Assembly (NCBI RefSeq): GCF_029338355.1
Contig: NZ_CP119803.1
Location: 62,001-126,000, forward strand
Source of the DNA: Halosegnis marinus
Lineage (GTDB): Archaea; Halobacteriota; Halobacteria; Halobacteriales; Haloarculaceae
Length of the DNA stretch: 64,000 nt
Reading direction: 5' to 3'
Under the pieces are notes generated by a model. The model had not been told where the DNA came from. It made no database searches and was given only the letters and a program-made list of their open reading frames with translations. The translations under genes and the position numbers were made by a program. Shown here in pieces: positions 8,713 to 17,630 of the stretch; the stretch's first letter is position 1, and the number at the start of each line of letters is the position of its first letter.

Positions 8713-10059
8713 TTAGAATGCTTCGGCAGCTTCTGTTTTCAGCGACTCTCGAATGGCCTTGATTTCACCGGCATCCTCCAGCTTGCGGAACAGCTCCGCC
8801 GTCCCATGATACCGCTCCTCGCCAACCTCAGTCAGGAAATCCGACGTGGACGCATCCGGGAAGGCCTCCTCGGCCGAGAATTCACCGAGGACTGCCTGGA
8901 AGACCGTCCGCATGATTGCAGCGGATTCGGTGAACGTTTCGACAACCTCGCCCTGGTCGCGATGGCTGACGACCACATCGCCGGTCGCACTATTTTCGAT
9001 CACGATCGAGACCGGCTCCGGCTGGGACGTCATCCGGGTCCAGACATCGCCGATCCGATCTACCTCCTGGGGTGAGAACGATGCTTCATCTGCGAAGACG
9101 TTCTCGAGCGCGTCTTTGATATTGTCGCCCCGTGTGTGGTCTTCGTTGTAATCAAACCCAAGCGCTCTCGTGAGGTGCTCAGCAGCTGTTCGTGGCGTAT
9201 GCTGGCGATGTGGCGTGTCGAAGTCGGTGAATTGTGCGATGCGCTTTGCAGCGAGCATCACTTCCAGGAATTGGCGACCCACTCCAGTCCGCCAGCTGCC
9301 CGTTGTGCCGTCACGGGAGGCGAGCTGGGCGATACAGCTCATGTACTCCATAAACTGATGATCGCCTGTGAACGTGGCTTCCTCGTAGATACGCAAGGCC
9401 GCCGAGATCGTGACGCGCTCGTGTTGGTGATGGAAGCAGTCGACAGCTGCCGGGTCATCAGTTAACAGTGAGGTCGGCGGTTTGGATAAGTCGATCTCCG
9501 CCGGATCGTACTCCGACGCTGCGAGCTTTGTCTCGAGAGCCCCAATGGAATTCTCGAGCATGAGCTTGGTTGGCATCTGTGAGTGGTACGCGGCGTAGAT
9601 CTCACTGTAGGCCTCCTGGACCGGGCGCCAACTATCCTGAAACACCTGGATGCCACTGTGCCCGCGAAGCAGCTCCTCGACTGCGTCTGCCGAGGCGTCA
9701 CTCTCCGCCGCTAGTAAGTCATCAAGACTCCCGAAGAACATCTCGACGCTCCGAGCATTGAGCGCGAACATCCGGTCCCAGATCTCGGTGCTCTTCGAGA
9801 GTCGAACGTGGCCGAATTCATGATTGAACGGCCGCTCGAAGTAGGGGTTCTCCAGTGGGGCATCGACGACGAGCTGCCCTTCGCTGTTGATCTCCTCGAA
9901 GAGCCCGTCGTGCACCTGCAAGTACACCTCATCAGAGGTTTGATTGTATACTGCGCTGTGGATGACGCGCTCATTGTCATCGTCGTCGGCTTGATACAGA
10001 TGGACGGGCGCCTCGTACCCGTACGATGCAGGCCCGTCTTCGAGTCGTGTTCGCCACAT
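8713..10059 (-). CDS. Unknown protein with HEFGH motif
   Basis: A 448-residue acidic protein, second in an operon (its ATG lies 2 bp behind the stop of the 282-residue gene). Residues 80-84 read HEFGH, the zinc-peptidase signature HExxH, in the context RPFNHEFGHVRLSKS. A beta-rich part precedes it (residues 15-70) and helices follow. A third zinc ligand cannot be fixed; Glu 92 and Glu 105 are possible. The second half is helical with a His-rich spot (CFHHQHERV near residue 225). If the motif is real this would be a zincin-like peptidase, as in ImmA/IrrE-type regulators, but a five-residue motif can arise by chance and the rest matches no family I recognise. Confidence 0.6.
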   Translation of the reverse strand: MWRTRLEDGPASYGYEAPVHLYQADDDDNERVIHSAVYNQTSDEVYLQVHDGLFEEINSEGQLVVDAPLENPYFERPFNHEFGHVRLSKSTEIWDRMFALNARSVEMFFGSLDDLLAAESDASADAVEELLRGHSGIQVFQDSWRPVQEAYSEIYAAYHSQMPTKLMLENSIGALETKLAASEYDPAEIDLSKPPTSLLTDDPAAVDCFHHQHERVTISAALRIYEEATFTGDHQFMEYMSCIAQLASRDGTTGSWRTGVGRQFLEVMLAAKRIAQFTDFDTPHRQHTPRTAAEHLTRALGFDYNEDHTRGDNIKDALENVFADEASFSPQEVDRIGDVWTRMTSQPEPVSIVIENSATGDVVVSHRDQGEVVETFTESAAIMRTVFQAVLGEFSAEEAFPDASTSDFLTEVGEERYHGTAELFRKLEDAGEIKAIRESLKTEAAEAF

Positions 10060-10061
10060 GA

Positions 10062-10910
10062 TCAGTATTTGTAATCCGGGAGATCGCTGTCGTGGTCCCC
10101 CTCCTCACGCGCCGGGTCAAGTGCCTCGTCGAAGTCAGCATAATCCTCCATCGTATCAATCGAGTATTCGTGGAGACGGGGAATCGACTCGCGGAGGGAC
10201 TCCGCATTCTCGATCAGCATCTCGAGCGCCTGGTCGATCTCCTCGATGTCCTCCCCCTCGAGACCGAGCGACCCACCGCGGTTATCCAAGAAAGCCTCAA
10301 GCCGCTCCTCCTGGAACCGTGTGACACTCGCGAACATCGAAAGGACCGACGGCATGGGTGCCTGGATGTCCCAGAGATCGTCCACGCCCTGCTTGGCGAC
10401 CCAGTCGACGTACATCGTTGAGTCGTTTTCGCGATACTGGACATCGACGCCGTGTCCCGTCCAGTACTGATAGCCGTCCTCTTGCTGTATGGCAACTGGA
10501 ACGGCCTCAGCAATCCAGTTGTGTTCCTCCCACAAATCCACAAAATCACGGTGGGTGGCATCATCGATCTCCCCCGTGTTGCGAGCGATCGTCGCGAGGA
10601 TGCGCGCCCCTGCGACTGCGTCAGTCGTCCGTCGATAGATGTAGGCAGTAACGCGCCCGAATTCTACCTGTTCTTGGACTAAGCTGTAGAACGGGTCCCG
10701 TATGTCATCACCATTGAGGTGACTCGTATACAGATCCGGAAGCACCGCATCCAGGAACGGCTTCAGCTCGACAATCGATTCGATGTCCTCCGCAATTTGA
10801 GGGATGGCCGGATCCCACTCCTCCTGTGAGATGCCGAACACCTCTTCGAATTCAGTCGCCGAGATACCCATGTATGGGTCCTGCTCCCCCGAGCTATTCG
10901 TGTCAGACAT
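10062..10910 (-). CDS. Unknown acidic protein, first gene of the HEFGH operon
   Basis: A 282-residue soluble protein. The frame also offers a TTG at 10943, but the ATG at 10910 (MSDTNSSGEQDPYMG) is the better start. Mostly alpha-helical and acidic, with no cysteine cluster, membrane segment or catalytic motif that I recognise. Its stop codon is followed after 2 bp by the start of the HEFGH protein, so the two are almost certainly co-translated and may form a pair such as regulator/effector or toxin/antitoxin. That interpretation is inference from gene order only. Confidence 0.65.
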   Translation of the reverse strand: MSDTNSSGEQDPYMGISATEFEEVFGISQEEWDPAIPQIAEDIESIVELKPFLDAVLPDLYTSHLNGDDIRDPFYSLVQEQVEFGRVTAYIYRRTTDAVAGARILATIARNTGEIDDATHRDFVDLWEEHNWIAEAVPVAIQQEDGYQYWTGHGVDVQYRENDSTMYVDWVAKQGVDDLWDIQAPMPSVLSMFASVTRFQEERLEAFLDNRGGSLGLEGEDIEEIDQALEMLIENAESLRESIPRLHEYSIDTMEDYADFDEALDPAREEGDHDSDLPDYKY

Positions 10911-11047
10911 GGACTCGTATGCTACTGTGTCAGACACTGACAAAAAATTACCCCGAGTACCAGCTGCATTTTCAGATCACGCCAAGGGGAGGGTGTCAGT
11001 GTCGCCACTCCCCAGATATCAATAGCCAGGAGCGGTTCGCACGACAG

Positions 11048-11494
11048 CTACGCGGAGTCGTCGTCGAGGCCGAATTCTTCGCCGTACACATCCCGGACTT
11101 CATCGGGGTGGTCGCGGATCAGCTGCTTGATGAATTCATCGCTGTCACTACTCGCAAAGGCGCTGAGCTCTTCGATCCGATCACGAAGAGCCGATTGGCG
11201 GTACTCCTCGTACTCGTCTTCCATCGATTCGACTTCCTCGAGTAGCCATTCGCCTGTCTCGGTCGGAATAAGTGACTTCCCGTCTTTCTCGAGGAGCTCC
11301 CGTTCTTTAAAGTCGTTAATGTAATTCTGGAGTCCTGAGCGTGAGATATCTAACGCGTCCGCGACATCAATCGGCGCATCACCGTTCGCGAGGAGGACAT
11401 ACGATTGCAACCGTTTCACGCTTCCAAGCGCCGAGAATACTTCGCCCAGGGGTTTGTACTTCTGTACGCTAATTTGAGCATCTTCGTCTGACAT
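11048..11494 (-). CDS. Winged-helix transcription regulator
   Basis: A 148-residue protein. The better start is the ATG at 11494, not the TTG nine bases earlier. Residues 20-75 form a winged helix: SVKRLQSYVLLANG, then the recognition helix region VADALDISRSGLQNYINDFK, then a wing (LEKDGKSLIPTETGEWLL). The C-terminal 70 residues are a helical acidic extension, possibly for dimerisation. Haloarchaea have many such ArsR/TrmB-like regulators. It is in the same direction as the HEFGH operon, which begins 138 bp downstream, so it may control it. Confidence 0.75.
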   Translation of the reverse strand: MSDEDAQISVQKYKPLGEVFSALGSVKRLQSYVLLANGDAPIDVADALDISRSGLQNYINDFKERELLEKDGKSLIPTETGEWLLEEVESMEDEYEEYRQSALRDRIEELSAFASSDSDEFIKQLIRDHPDEVRDVYGEEFGLDDDSA

Positions 11495-11698
11495 GCAATA
11501 CAAAATGTGCGTATCATTGAAATAGCTTGTGGAGTATGGCGCTCAGATGGGGCTTAGCCGCGTCATTTCAGGCGATGATGGGTGCGTTAGCCGTCGATTA
11601 TTCCCGGCGGGTCACCCGGAAGGCGATACATCTCCGAACGCTGTGGCTCACCGTTGAGCATCGCAAAAAAGCCGCATGGGAGCCGGTTGGTCGCCGCT

Positions 11699-11893
11699 CT
11701 ACCAGTCCACGTGCGCGTTGTCCATCACGGTCCGCGAGCCGCCGCCCTCGCGGATGTCCGTGGAGCCGACCACGTTGTAGTGGTTCGGGTCGTTGAACGG
11801 CTCCGGCTCGCCTACGTCGATGCGGTAGTCGATTTGCTGGCCGTTCTCCGTCACGTACGTCGTCTCCGAGATCGTGCGGTTGCGTCGGGTCAT
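11699..11893 (-). CDS. 64-residue protein of a divergent small pair
   Basis: A small acidic protein starting MTRRNRTISETTYVTENGQQ and ending RTVMDNAHVDW; no domain recognised. The frame is open to an ATG at 11932, but 11893 is preferred because the longer form would place the inverted repeat at 11901-11919 inside the coding part and give an untypical Trp/Arg-rich start. It is transcribed away from the 79-residue gene at 12043, with about 150 bp between them. Such small unknown genes in pairs are common in haloarchaeal mobile regions. Confidence 0.5.
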   Translation of the reverse strand: MTRRNRTISETTYVTENGQQIDYRIDVGEPEPFNDPNHYNVVGSTDIREGGGSRTVMDNAHVDW

Positions 11894-11900
11894 TGTGATC

Positions 11901-11919
11901 AGTGGCCTCAGGGGCCACT
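11901..11919. repeat. Inverted repeat AGTGGCC-N5-GGCCACT, copy 1
   Basis: A perfect 7-bp stem with a 5-base loop lies 7 bases upstream of the start codon of the 64-residue gene, in the region of its ribosome site. The same two stem arms occur again at 12288-12308. In the minus-strand transcript it would form a hairpin immediately before the start codon, which could hinder translation. Confidence 0.6.
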
Positions 11920-12042
11920 TCCACCTATACACTGGAACCTATTATAGTTTTTGCAAATTGTGGTATATTCGCAATGCAAGGATTTTAGTATATGGCAACA
12001 GTAGTATGGATTGTCCTGGGCGACCGGGACAAACACACCACC

Positions 12043-12282
12043 ATGGACTACAACAATCCGCAGCCCGACCCGCAGTTCACGCAGGGACAGGTTCGCGACT
12101 CCGACCGGCTGCTCTCGGACGGGTCGCTCGTCAAGAACAATCCGAACAACACGATCCAGTTCACCGCCAACACGGACGACTTCGAGGAGCACATCACCGT
12201 GTTCGACGATGATCCGCAGGGGGCGCACTGGTCCGCGTACGGCGACAAGGGCAAGATCGGCCAGGAGCCGCTCGACTTCTGA
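12043..12282 (+). CDS. 79-residue protein of a divergent small pair
   Basis: The product starts MDYNNPQPDPQFTQGQ, is rich in Asn, Asp and Gln, and has a probable small beta fold (TIQFTANTDDFEEHITVFDD). No family recognised. The ATG at 12043 follows CACCACC and is more plausible than the ATG at 11992, which would add 17 residues out of an AT-rich promoter zone. A hairpin with the same stem as the one before the divergent neighbour follows its stop codon by 5 bases. Confidence 0.5.
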   Translation: MDYNNPQPDPQFTQGQVRDSDRLLSDGSLVKNNPNNTIQFTANTDDFEEHITVFDDDPQGAHWSAYGDKGKIGQEPLDF

Positions 12283-12287
12283 ACACC

Positions 12288-12308
12288 CAGTGGCCACATA
12301 GGCCACTG
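12288..12308. terminator. Inverted repeat CAGTGGCC-N5-GGCCACTG, copy 2
   Basis: An 8-bp perfect stem with a 5-base loop begins 6 bases after the stop codon of the 79-residue gene and is followed by a T-rich stretch (gtcttgctgtttcgttttgtc), so it could end transcription. The arms are the same AGTGGCC/GGCCACT as in the copy at 11901-11919, which suggests that the pair moved or evolved as a unit or shares a binding protein. Confidence 0.55.
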
Positions 12309-12572
12309 TCTTGCTGTTTCGTTTTGTCAGTGAAGGGCCGTTGTTGTCGCATTCATAATACTACACGGAAATGACAGTTTTCTAGTTATTTGTCCCATTT
12401 CTCGAAGCTCCATTAGGTCGCCCTTTCGTAATTTGGGACAATTTGAAAGTGCCCTATCAAGACATGTATCTAATATATCCGAAGGCCGAAGGGTTTTACA
12501 GATCGCTTGCCCCACAGCAGGCACTGCTCGTGGAAACACATATCTGACAGCCCGGAGAGGCAGCAATAACAA

Positions 12573-15194
12573 ATGGCCGTCTGGCGGTTGAACACCAACG
12601 ACACGGAGGAAGATCCGCTCGATGACGGCGGACGAGCACCACTTCATGACCGAGCCGGCGTCACCCACAGCGAGTCGTACCTCAACAAAGCACAACGGCC
12701 GACCGCGGGAGATCACATATTTTCGCATCAGAAGGGTGTCGGCATCGTCGCCTACGGGACCGTCCTCTCCGATGAGCCGACGATCGTCGAGGACCCAGAG
12801 GAGATGTACTACGAAGACGCGGCCAGTGAAAACCAACTTGAGATCCTCTGGCACTACGTCCTCCCAGAAGAGCGTGCAGTCACGTTTGAGACGGTCCGCA
12901 AAGTCTTCGATTACGATGGGGGCGGTATGCAAGGCGCCCTCACCGAATTTGGTGACGAAGACACACTCCCGAACCTCATCGAGGCTGTCCGGAGTAATGC
13001 TCGCGCCAGGATTGATCGCCCCGAGCCATCCGATGTCCAGCCCATTGTCGAGTCTAAGGACCATCATTTCAACCTCGCCGCAATCCATAGTGCCCTTTGG
13101 CTGTTCGGCGATCTCGCAGCCACGCCAACAGCCGAGGAGACAGAGCTGGCTGCAGAGGCCCTCGTAGAGTACTTTTGCGACTGGGGGCCACACCGTGAGA
13201 CCGACCCCTCCGACCATTTCCGGGAGTTAGAACTTCCCGAAGAAGAGCTCACGTCCATCTTTGACACGTGGACATCGGACATCTCAGTCGCGCTCGAAGA
13301 ACGCTGCGGGGCCACAGTCGATGCCGACACAATCGCTGCGCTTGGGCGAGAGATCGGCTACGATTCGTTCCCGGATCTCACCCATGATTATCTCCTCAAT
13401 TATCTCTGGGATACGTCCGCGCACCTTGCCGAGCTTGATGTCGAACCGGAGGCCGAGAGGCGAGATGACGTCTCAGTATTCAGCGGTGCGCTCAGTGAGC
13501 TCCCTGACGAGTACATCGACCACTGGCGCGAACGCGACACCGCCGACCAACCGATCAACGAGATCCGTGTTCAGCTGCTAACTGCCCATCTCAATGGCCG
13601 CCTCCATCCAAACAAGTACGAGAAGATTGTAACGGAGGTGAGCGACGCCCACGAGAATAACGTGATGCGCTCGTGGCGAGCGTACACCGTTCTGGGTGGT
13701 GCCTACTATGGCTTGCTTGGCCCACGCATTCGCCACCACTTCACGCGCCTCTCGAATGTGCTTCGAGTCGCAGTCGAGGATGAGTCGCTTGGCAGCCATA
13801 TCGTGACCTTCCAAGGGGCCCAATCGTACCTCAACCAGTTTGGCTGGCTCGCACTGTATCCTGACGGGGAGGGGACAAAGCACAAGGATCACTATCAACT
13901 ATTCCTTGGAATCAAGCCCAACCGCGTCCGCTATGGGCTCCACATCGGTGAGAATGTTCGTGACTCCGATTGGCGGTCGTTCCGGGATATGGACTCTGAG
14001 GAACGGCCCTCTGGAGTACCCCGGATAAGCTCAGTCAAGGCCAAACTCCGCCAAGTGAAACCCGAATTCGATCGGCTCAACACCTATGGCCAGGGCAGTG
14101 GTGAAGAGACGGATCTGAACCCAGCCGCCCCACTCAATACTACGCTCGATCCCGAGGAGATCACCGGGCTGCACTTCCCGGCAACGATGGGCGAAACGAC
14201 CGAATCGCTCCTCCAGAAGATCCAGGCCGCGCTCAATTCCGACAATCACATCATCTTCACCGGGCCGCCCGGCACAGGGAAGACGGAGCTCGCCGAGCAG
14301 GCTGCCGATCAGTTGCTCGACGCTGATGACTCACCATACACGGGAAGTCACCTCACAACGGCGACGGCTGATTGGAGTACCTTCGAGACAGTCGGTGGCT
14401 ACATGCCCGCACGCGACGGCGACCAGGAGCTCGAATTCCGCCCGGGGCAGCTCCTCCGTCGGTGGAAACGGAACGGCCACCAGCAAAACGATCTCACGGT
14501 CATCGACGAGATCAATCGCGCCGACATCGACAAGGCGTTTGGCCAACTGTTCACCGTACTCTCGGGCCAGCGTGTGACGCTGCCGTACGAAACCTATAAC
14601 GAGGAGGAGATCTCCATCCGGCCGGCCACCGAAGAAGATGCACCGAAGCCAGGCCAAGAGAGCCAGGAGCTGCCGATCTCCGAATACGTTGTTCCGGAGT
14701 CGTGGCGCTTGCTCGCGACGATGAACAGCTACGACAAGACGTCGCTGTACGACATGAGCTACGCGTTCATGCGCCGGTTCACATTCATCCGCGTGGATGC
14801 GCCACCCATCCCGGATCCCGACGACACCGATCCGTCGCCGAGTGACTTCCTCGAGGGGTATCTCGACGGCTGGAGCGACATCGAGCTCGGCGCCACTGAT
14901 GAGGCAGCGCTTGGTGTGATCGATGCCTGGCGCATCATGAACGGCAACGAGGATGCTCGAAGTCTTGGCCCGGCCATCGTGAAGGATATGCTCGGCTACG
15001 TCCAGGCGCTACCACTCGAGGACGACGACGCCATCCACAAGGCAGTCGCTGACGCCGTCGTCGGCTACGTGTTCCCGCAGCTCGAGGGGATGCTCGACCG
15101 GCAGCGCGGCGACGTTATCGATGCGCTCGCGACGGCCGGCCGGATCGACGAGCAGACAGTCCGGCGGGGAGCCGCCGAACAGTTCCGGAGCTAA
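12573..15194 (+). CDS. McrB-like AAA+ NTPase of a modification-dependent restriction system
   Basis: An 873-residue protein. The first 65 residues may hold a small PUA/EVE-like unit (GDHIFSHQKGVGIVAYGTV), which in this class reads modified bases. A long helical region follows, then a beta-rich part near residues 400-470. The AAA+ motor lies at about 535-800: Walker A GPPGTGKT at 564-571, Walker B VIDEINRAD with Asp 645 and Glu 646, and the McrB-type sensor LLATMNSYDKTSLY, where the MNxxD motif in McrB specifies GTP. The stop codon overlaps the start of the nuclease gene (TAATG). By family, the hexameric motor translocates DNA and drives its McrC partner. Target modification is unknown. Confidence 0.85.
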   Translation: MAVWRLNTNDTEEDPLDDGGRAPLHDRAGVTHSESYLNKAQRPTAGDHIFSHQKGVGIVAYGTVLSDEPTIVEDPEEMYYEDAASENQLEILWHYVLPEERAVTFETVRKVFDYDGGGMQGALTEFGDEDTLPNLIEAVRSNARARIDRPEPSDVQPIVESKDHHFNLAAIHSALWLFGDLAATPTAEETELAAEALVEYFCDWGPHRETDPSDHFRELELPEEELTSIFDTWTSDISVALEERCGATVDADTIAALGREIGYDSFPDLTHDYLLNYLWDTSAHLAELDVEPEAERRDDVSVFSGALSELPDEYIDHWRERDTADQPINEIRVQLLTAHLNGRLHPNKYEKIVTEVSDAHENNVMRSWRAYTVLGGAYYGLLGPRIRHHFTRLSNVLRVAVEDESLGSHIVTFQGAQSYLNQFGWLALYPDGEGTKHKDHYQLFLGIKPNRVRYGLHIGENVRDSDWRSFRDMDSEERPSGVPRISSVKAKLRQVKPEFDRLNTYGQGSGEETDLNPAAPLNTTLDPEEITGLHFPATMGETTESLLQKIQAALNSDNHIIFTGPPGTGKTELAEQAADQLLDADDSPYTGSHLTTATADWSTFETVGGYMPARDGDQELEFRPGQLLRRWKRNGHQQNDLTVIDEINRADIDKAFGQLFTVLSGQRVTLPYETYNEEEISIRPATEEDAPKPGQESQELPISEYVVPESWRLLATMNSYDKTSLYDMSYAFMRRFTFIRVDAPPIPDPDDTDPSPSDFLEGYLDGWSDIELGATDEAALGVIDAWRIMNGNEDARSLGPAIVKDMLGYVQALPLEDDDAIHKAVADAVVGYVFPQLEGMLDRQRGDVIDALATAGRIDEQTVRRGAAEQFRS

Positions 15195-16591
15195 TGGACT
15201 CCGACGAGCTCATTCGTCATGTCGCGGGGGATCTCGAGCTGTATGTCCAGTCAGGCACCGTCAACCCTGATGTCGTCGGTGACGCGCTCGCCGACGCCGC
15301 CTTCGGTGAGCGTATCGCTGGGTTCGGTGATCTCCTCTATCTCCATCTGTTGTTGGACGCTGAGACGGTAGCATTCGCGGAGAAACTACCGGGGCGCCTT
15401 CGAAGCCTCAACACGGGCACCAAGACCGAGCGCACCCTCGTCCGCTCAGAGGTATCCGAACGCATCGATTGGGGCGAGACGATCCAGGCACGTAATGAGC
15501 GGAACCCCGACGATACGACGCTGTTCGTGACCCAATCCCGGTACGAGAACTACGATCTCGCTGAGAATATCGTCCTGAAGCGGGCTGCAAACATTCTCGA
15601 ACGAGGCCTGCGACTCTGGGAGGAAGAGCTCCAACAGTACGACTGGGACAGTGGCTGGACAGACGATATCCTCGAGCGCACGCGCGCCACACTCGAACGG
15701 AATCGCAACCTCGATCGGATTCGGGAGCCGGAGACGAACGAGCCGTCGAGTCGAATGCTCACCACCGCACTGCAAGCCCGTGAGCCGTTGTATCGGGATG
15801 CCGCAGAGGTGGTCATTCGATACAACGGGACGGTAGGTGGGCAAAGCGACCCGGAGCTCATCGAGGAGCTCCTCAAGAAGACACTCATCGTCCCGCTCGA
15901 TGACAATGGGGGGCCGAGTCGGATGTACAGTACGCTGTTCGAGCTATACATCCTCTTTGCCGTGATTCGGGGGCTTGAGCGGCAATTGGATCAGGCGGCC
16001 AGCGTCTCGCCGATCGCCGCGGACCGAGGGGCCGTCGCGACGTTTTCGCTCGGCCCGAACACGACAATTCGGGTCTACTACGAACAGGCGGCGACCGCAG
16101 ACGGCTTTTCGTTTCTCGGGCATGGCGGCAGTGACCCGACCCGGCGCGAGGAGGTGCAGCGCCGTTACGTCGAGACAGTGAAAATGCTCCCAGGGGCGGG
16201 CGGGAAAACAGCCACGAATCGGCCGGATGTCCTCCTCGTCGTTGAGCACGAGGAGGCAGTGGTGCCGCAGTTGGCCTTCCCGATCGAGGGTAAATATCAG
16301 GATTCGGCGCACGGGGACCAGACGGTCAAACAGGGCATCCGTGAAGCGCTTGAGTATATCGCGTATATGCGCCACGACGGCGTCTTAGTCCACCCCGACA
16401 AGCGTGAGTGGTACGGAGCGGCGGAGAGTCCGCAAGGCGCCGTCGCGTTCAACGATCGAGCAGAGACAGTCGGGTCGGTGACGACGCCTGCGCTCGAGCT
16501 CTTCGAAGCATCGGCGGCGCAGGCAGGTGGCGAGGCAGCGATGGAACGGTGGCTTGAGCGTGTACGGCTGACACTGGGCATGCCGGAGTAG
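15194..16591 (+). CDS. McrC-like nuclease subunit
   Basis: A 465-residue protein translationally coupled to the McrB-like gene by a one-base overlap of stop and start. The C-terminal half carries a PD-(D/E)XK nuclease core: NRPDVLLVVEHEE with Asp 345, then AFPIEGKYQ with Glu 365 and Lys 367, then a helix that closes the fold. The N-terminal half is helical and would bind the NTPase, as in the McrC family. A leader-like region and a CRISPR array in the same direction begin right after it. Together with the previous gene it probably cuts DNA carrying modified bases. Confidence 0.8.
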   Translation: MDSDELIRHVAGDLELYVQSGTVNPDVVGDALADAAFGERIAGFGDLLYLHLLLDAETVAFAEKLPGRLRSLNTGTKTERTLVRSEVSERIDWGETIQARNERNPDDTTLFVTQSRYENYDLAENIVLKRAANILERGLRLWEEELQQYDWDSGWTDDILERTRATLERNRNLDRIREPETNEPSSRMLTTALQAREPLYRDAAEVVIRYNGTVGGQSDPELIEELLKKTLIVPLDDNGGPSRMYSTLFELYILFAVIRGLERQLDQAASVSPIAADRGAVATFSLGPNTTIRVYYEQAATADGFSFLGHGGSDPTRREEVQRRYVETVKMLPGAGGKTATNRPDVLLVVEHEEAVVPQLAFPIEGKYQDSAHGDQTVKQGIREALEYIAYMRHDGVLVHPDKREWYGAAESPQGAVAFNDRAETVGSVTTPALELFEASAAQAGGEAAMERWLERVRLTLGMPE

Positions 16592-16804
16592 GTGGCCGCG
16601 CGAGGTGGCGGCACCCGGCGCAGGTGCTCGGTAGGGCCAAGAGCAGCCGTGGTGAGGGCCGACGAGGGTGTCCTGGCTGTGAGAGGTGTCAAAACCGAAC
16701 AGCGAGATCTCAACCCCCCGGGGGTAAACCCAGAATTGGGGGTCGAGGGAAACACTGACGTGAGAATAGTGAGAAGAAGGCTTGTGTGCCCGGAATCGGG
16801 CATG
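16592..16804 (+). promoter_or_regulatory. CRISPR leader
   Basis: The 213 bp between the mcrC-like stop and the first repeat is the presumed leader, because the degenerate repeats are at the other end of the array. It holds two inverted repeats with an identical GAAT loop: CCCA-gaat-TGGG at 16729-16740 and TGCCCG-gaat-CGGGCA at 16787-16802, the second only 2 bases from repeat 1. No clear TATA box is visible, so transcription could also read through from the restriction genes. Confidence 0.6.
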
Positions 16805-17618
16805 GTTACAGACGCACCGTAGAGGGGTTGAAGCGACCCGTGCATCGTCGTAGTCGTCCACGCGGAACCAAGTTACAGACGCACCGTAGAGGGGTTGAAG
16901 CATGAGGGACTGATCGGATGTCTCAGTCTCTCACGTCGTTACAGACGCACCGTAGAGGGGTTGAAGCGACGCCTTGGAATTGGATGCTCACGGGGTCAGA
17001 CGGTTACAGACGCACCGTAGAGGGGTTGAAGCGACTTGGGATTCTGCGTTGCGAACACGCCCTTGGTTACAGACGCACCGTAGAGGGGTTGAAGCGCCCG
17101 AGGCCCTGGCGTCACTCAGACAGGTCAAGTGTTACAGACGCACCGTAGAGGGGTTGAAGCCGCCTCGACGCGGAACGGGATGCGTGGCACGACGCCGTTA
17201 CAGACGCACCGTAGAGGGGTTGAAGCATCTTCCCGCTCGGGGTCGCTGGCGCGGTTCTCGCGTTACAGACGCACCGTAGAGGGGTTGAAGCTAAGAGGCG
17301 TGTGAAGTATGCACCTCGAATATGCGAGTTACAGACGCACCGTAGAGGGGTTGAAGCAAATCCTCTCAGCAGAGCGAGCTTGAGAGCTACCGGTTACAGA
17401 CGCACCGTAGAGGGGTTGAAGCGCTTCCGGCTTGTCCGGCTTCCGTCCTCGGAGGTGTTACAGACGCACCGTAGAGGGGTTGAAGCGGTGCATAATGCCA
17501 CGACTGTCTGCAACCACGGGAAGTTACAGACGCACCGCAGAGGGGTTGAAGCACGGAAGACGACGTCGGCGGGTCGGACGCCGACGACCGTTACAGACGC
17601 ACCGCAGAGGGGTTGAGC
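16805..17618 (+). CRISPR. CRISPR array, 13 repeats and 12 spacers (type I-B)
   Basis: Thirteen 30-bp repeats start at 16805, 16872, 16938, 17003, 17066, 17131, 17197, 17262, 17328, 17393, 17457, 17523 and 17590. The consensus begins GTTACAGACGCACCGTAGAG and ends GGGTTGAAGC, a variant of the haloarchaeal I-B repeat. Spacers are 33-37 bp. Repeats 1-11 are identical, repeat 12 has T to C at position 17, and repeat 13 has the same change and lacks one A near its end. Degeneration at the right shows that the leader is on the left and transcription runs on the plus strand, giving crRNAs with a GUUGAAGC handle. Cas6 (31046-31864) would cut it. The cas operon lies 6.4 kb away on the other strand. Confidence 0.98.
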
Positions 17619-17630
17619 CTGCAAACCAGC

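Noticed and set aside
12327-13217. Minus-strand open frame of 296 codons at the start of the mcrB-like gene
   Set aside because: Opposite to a well-supported coding region and rich in Cys, Val and Trp; no recognised domain.
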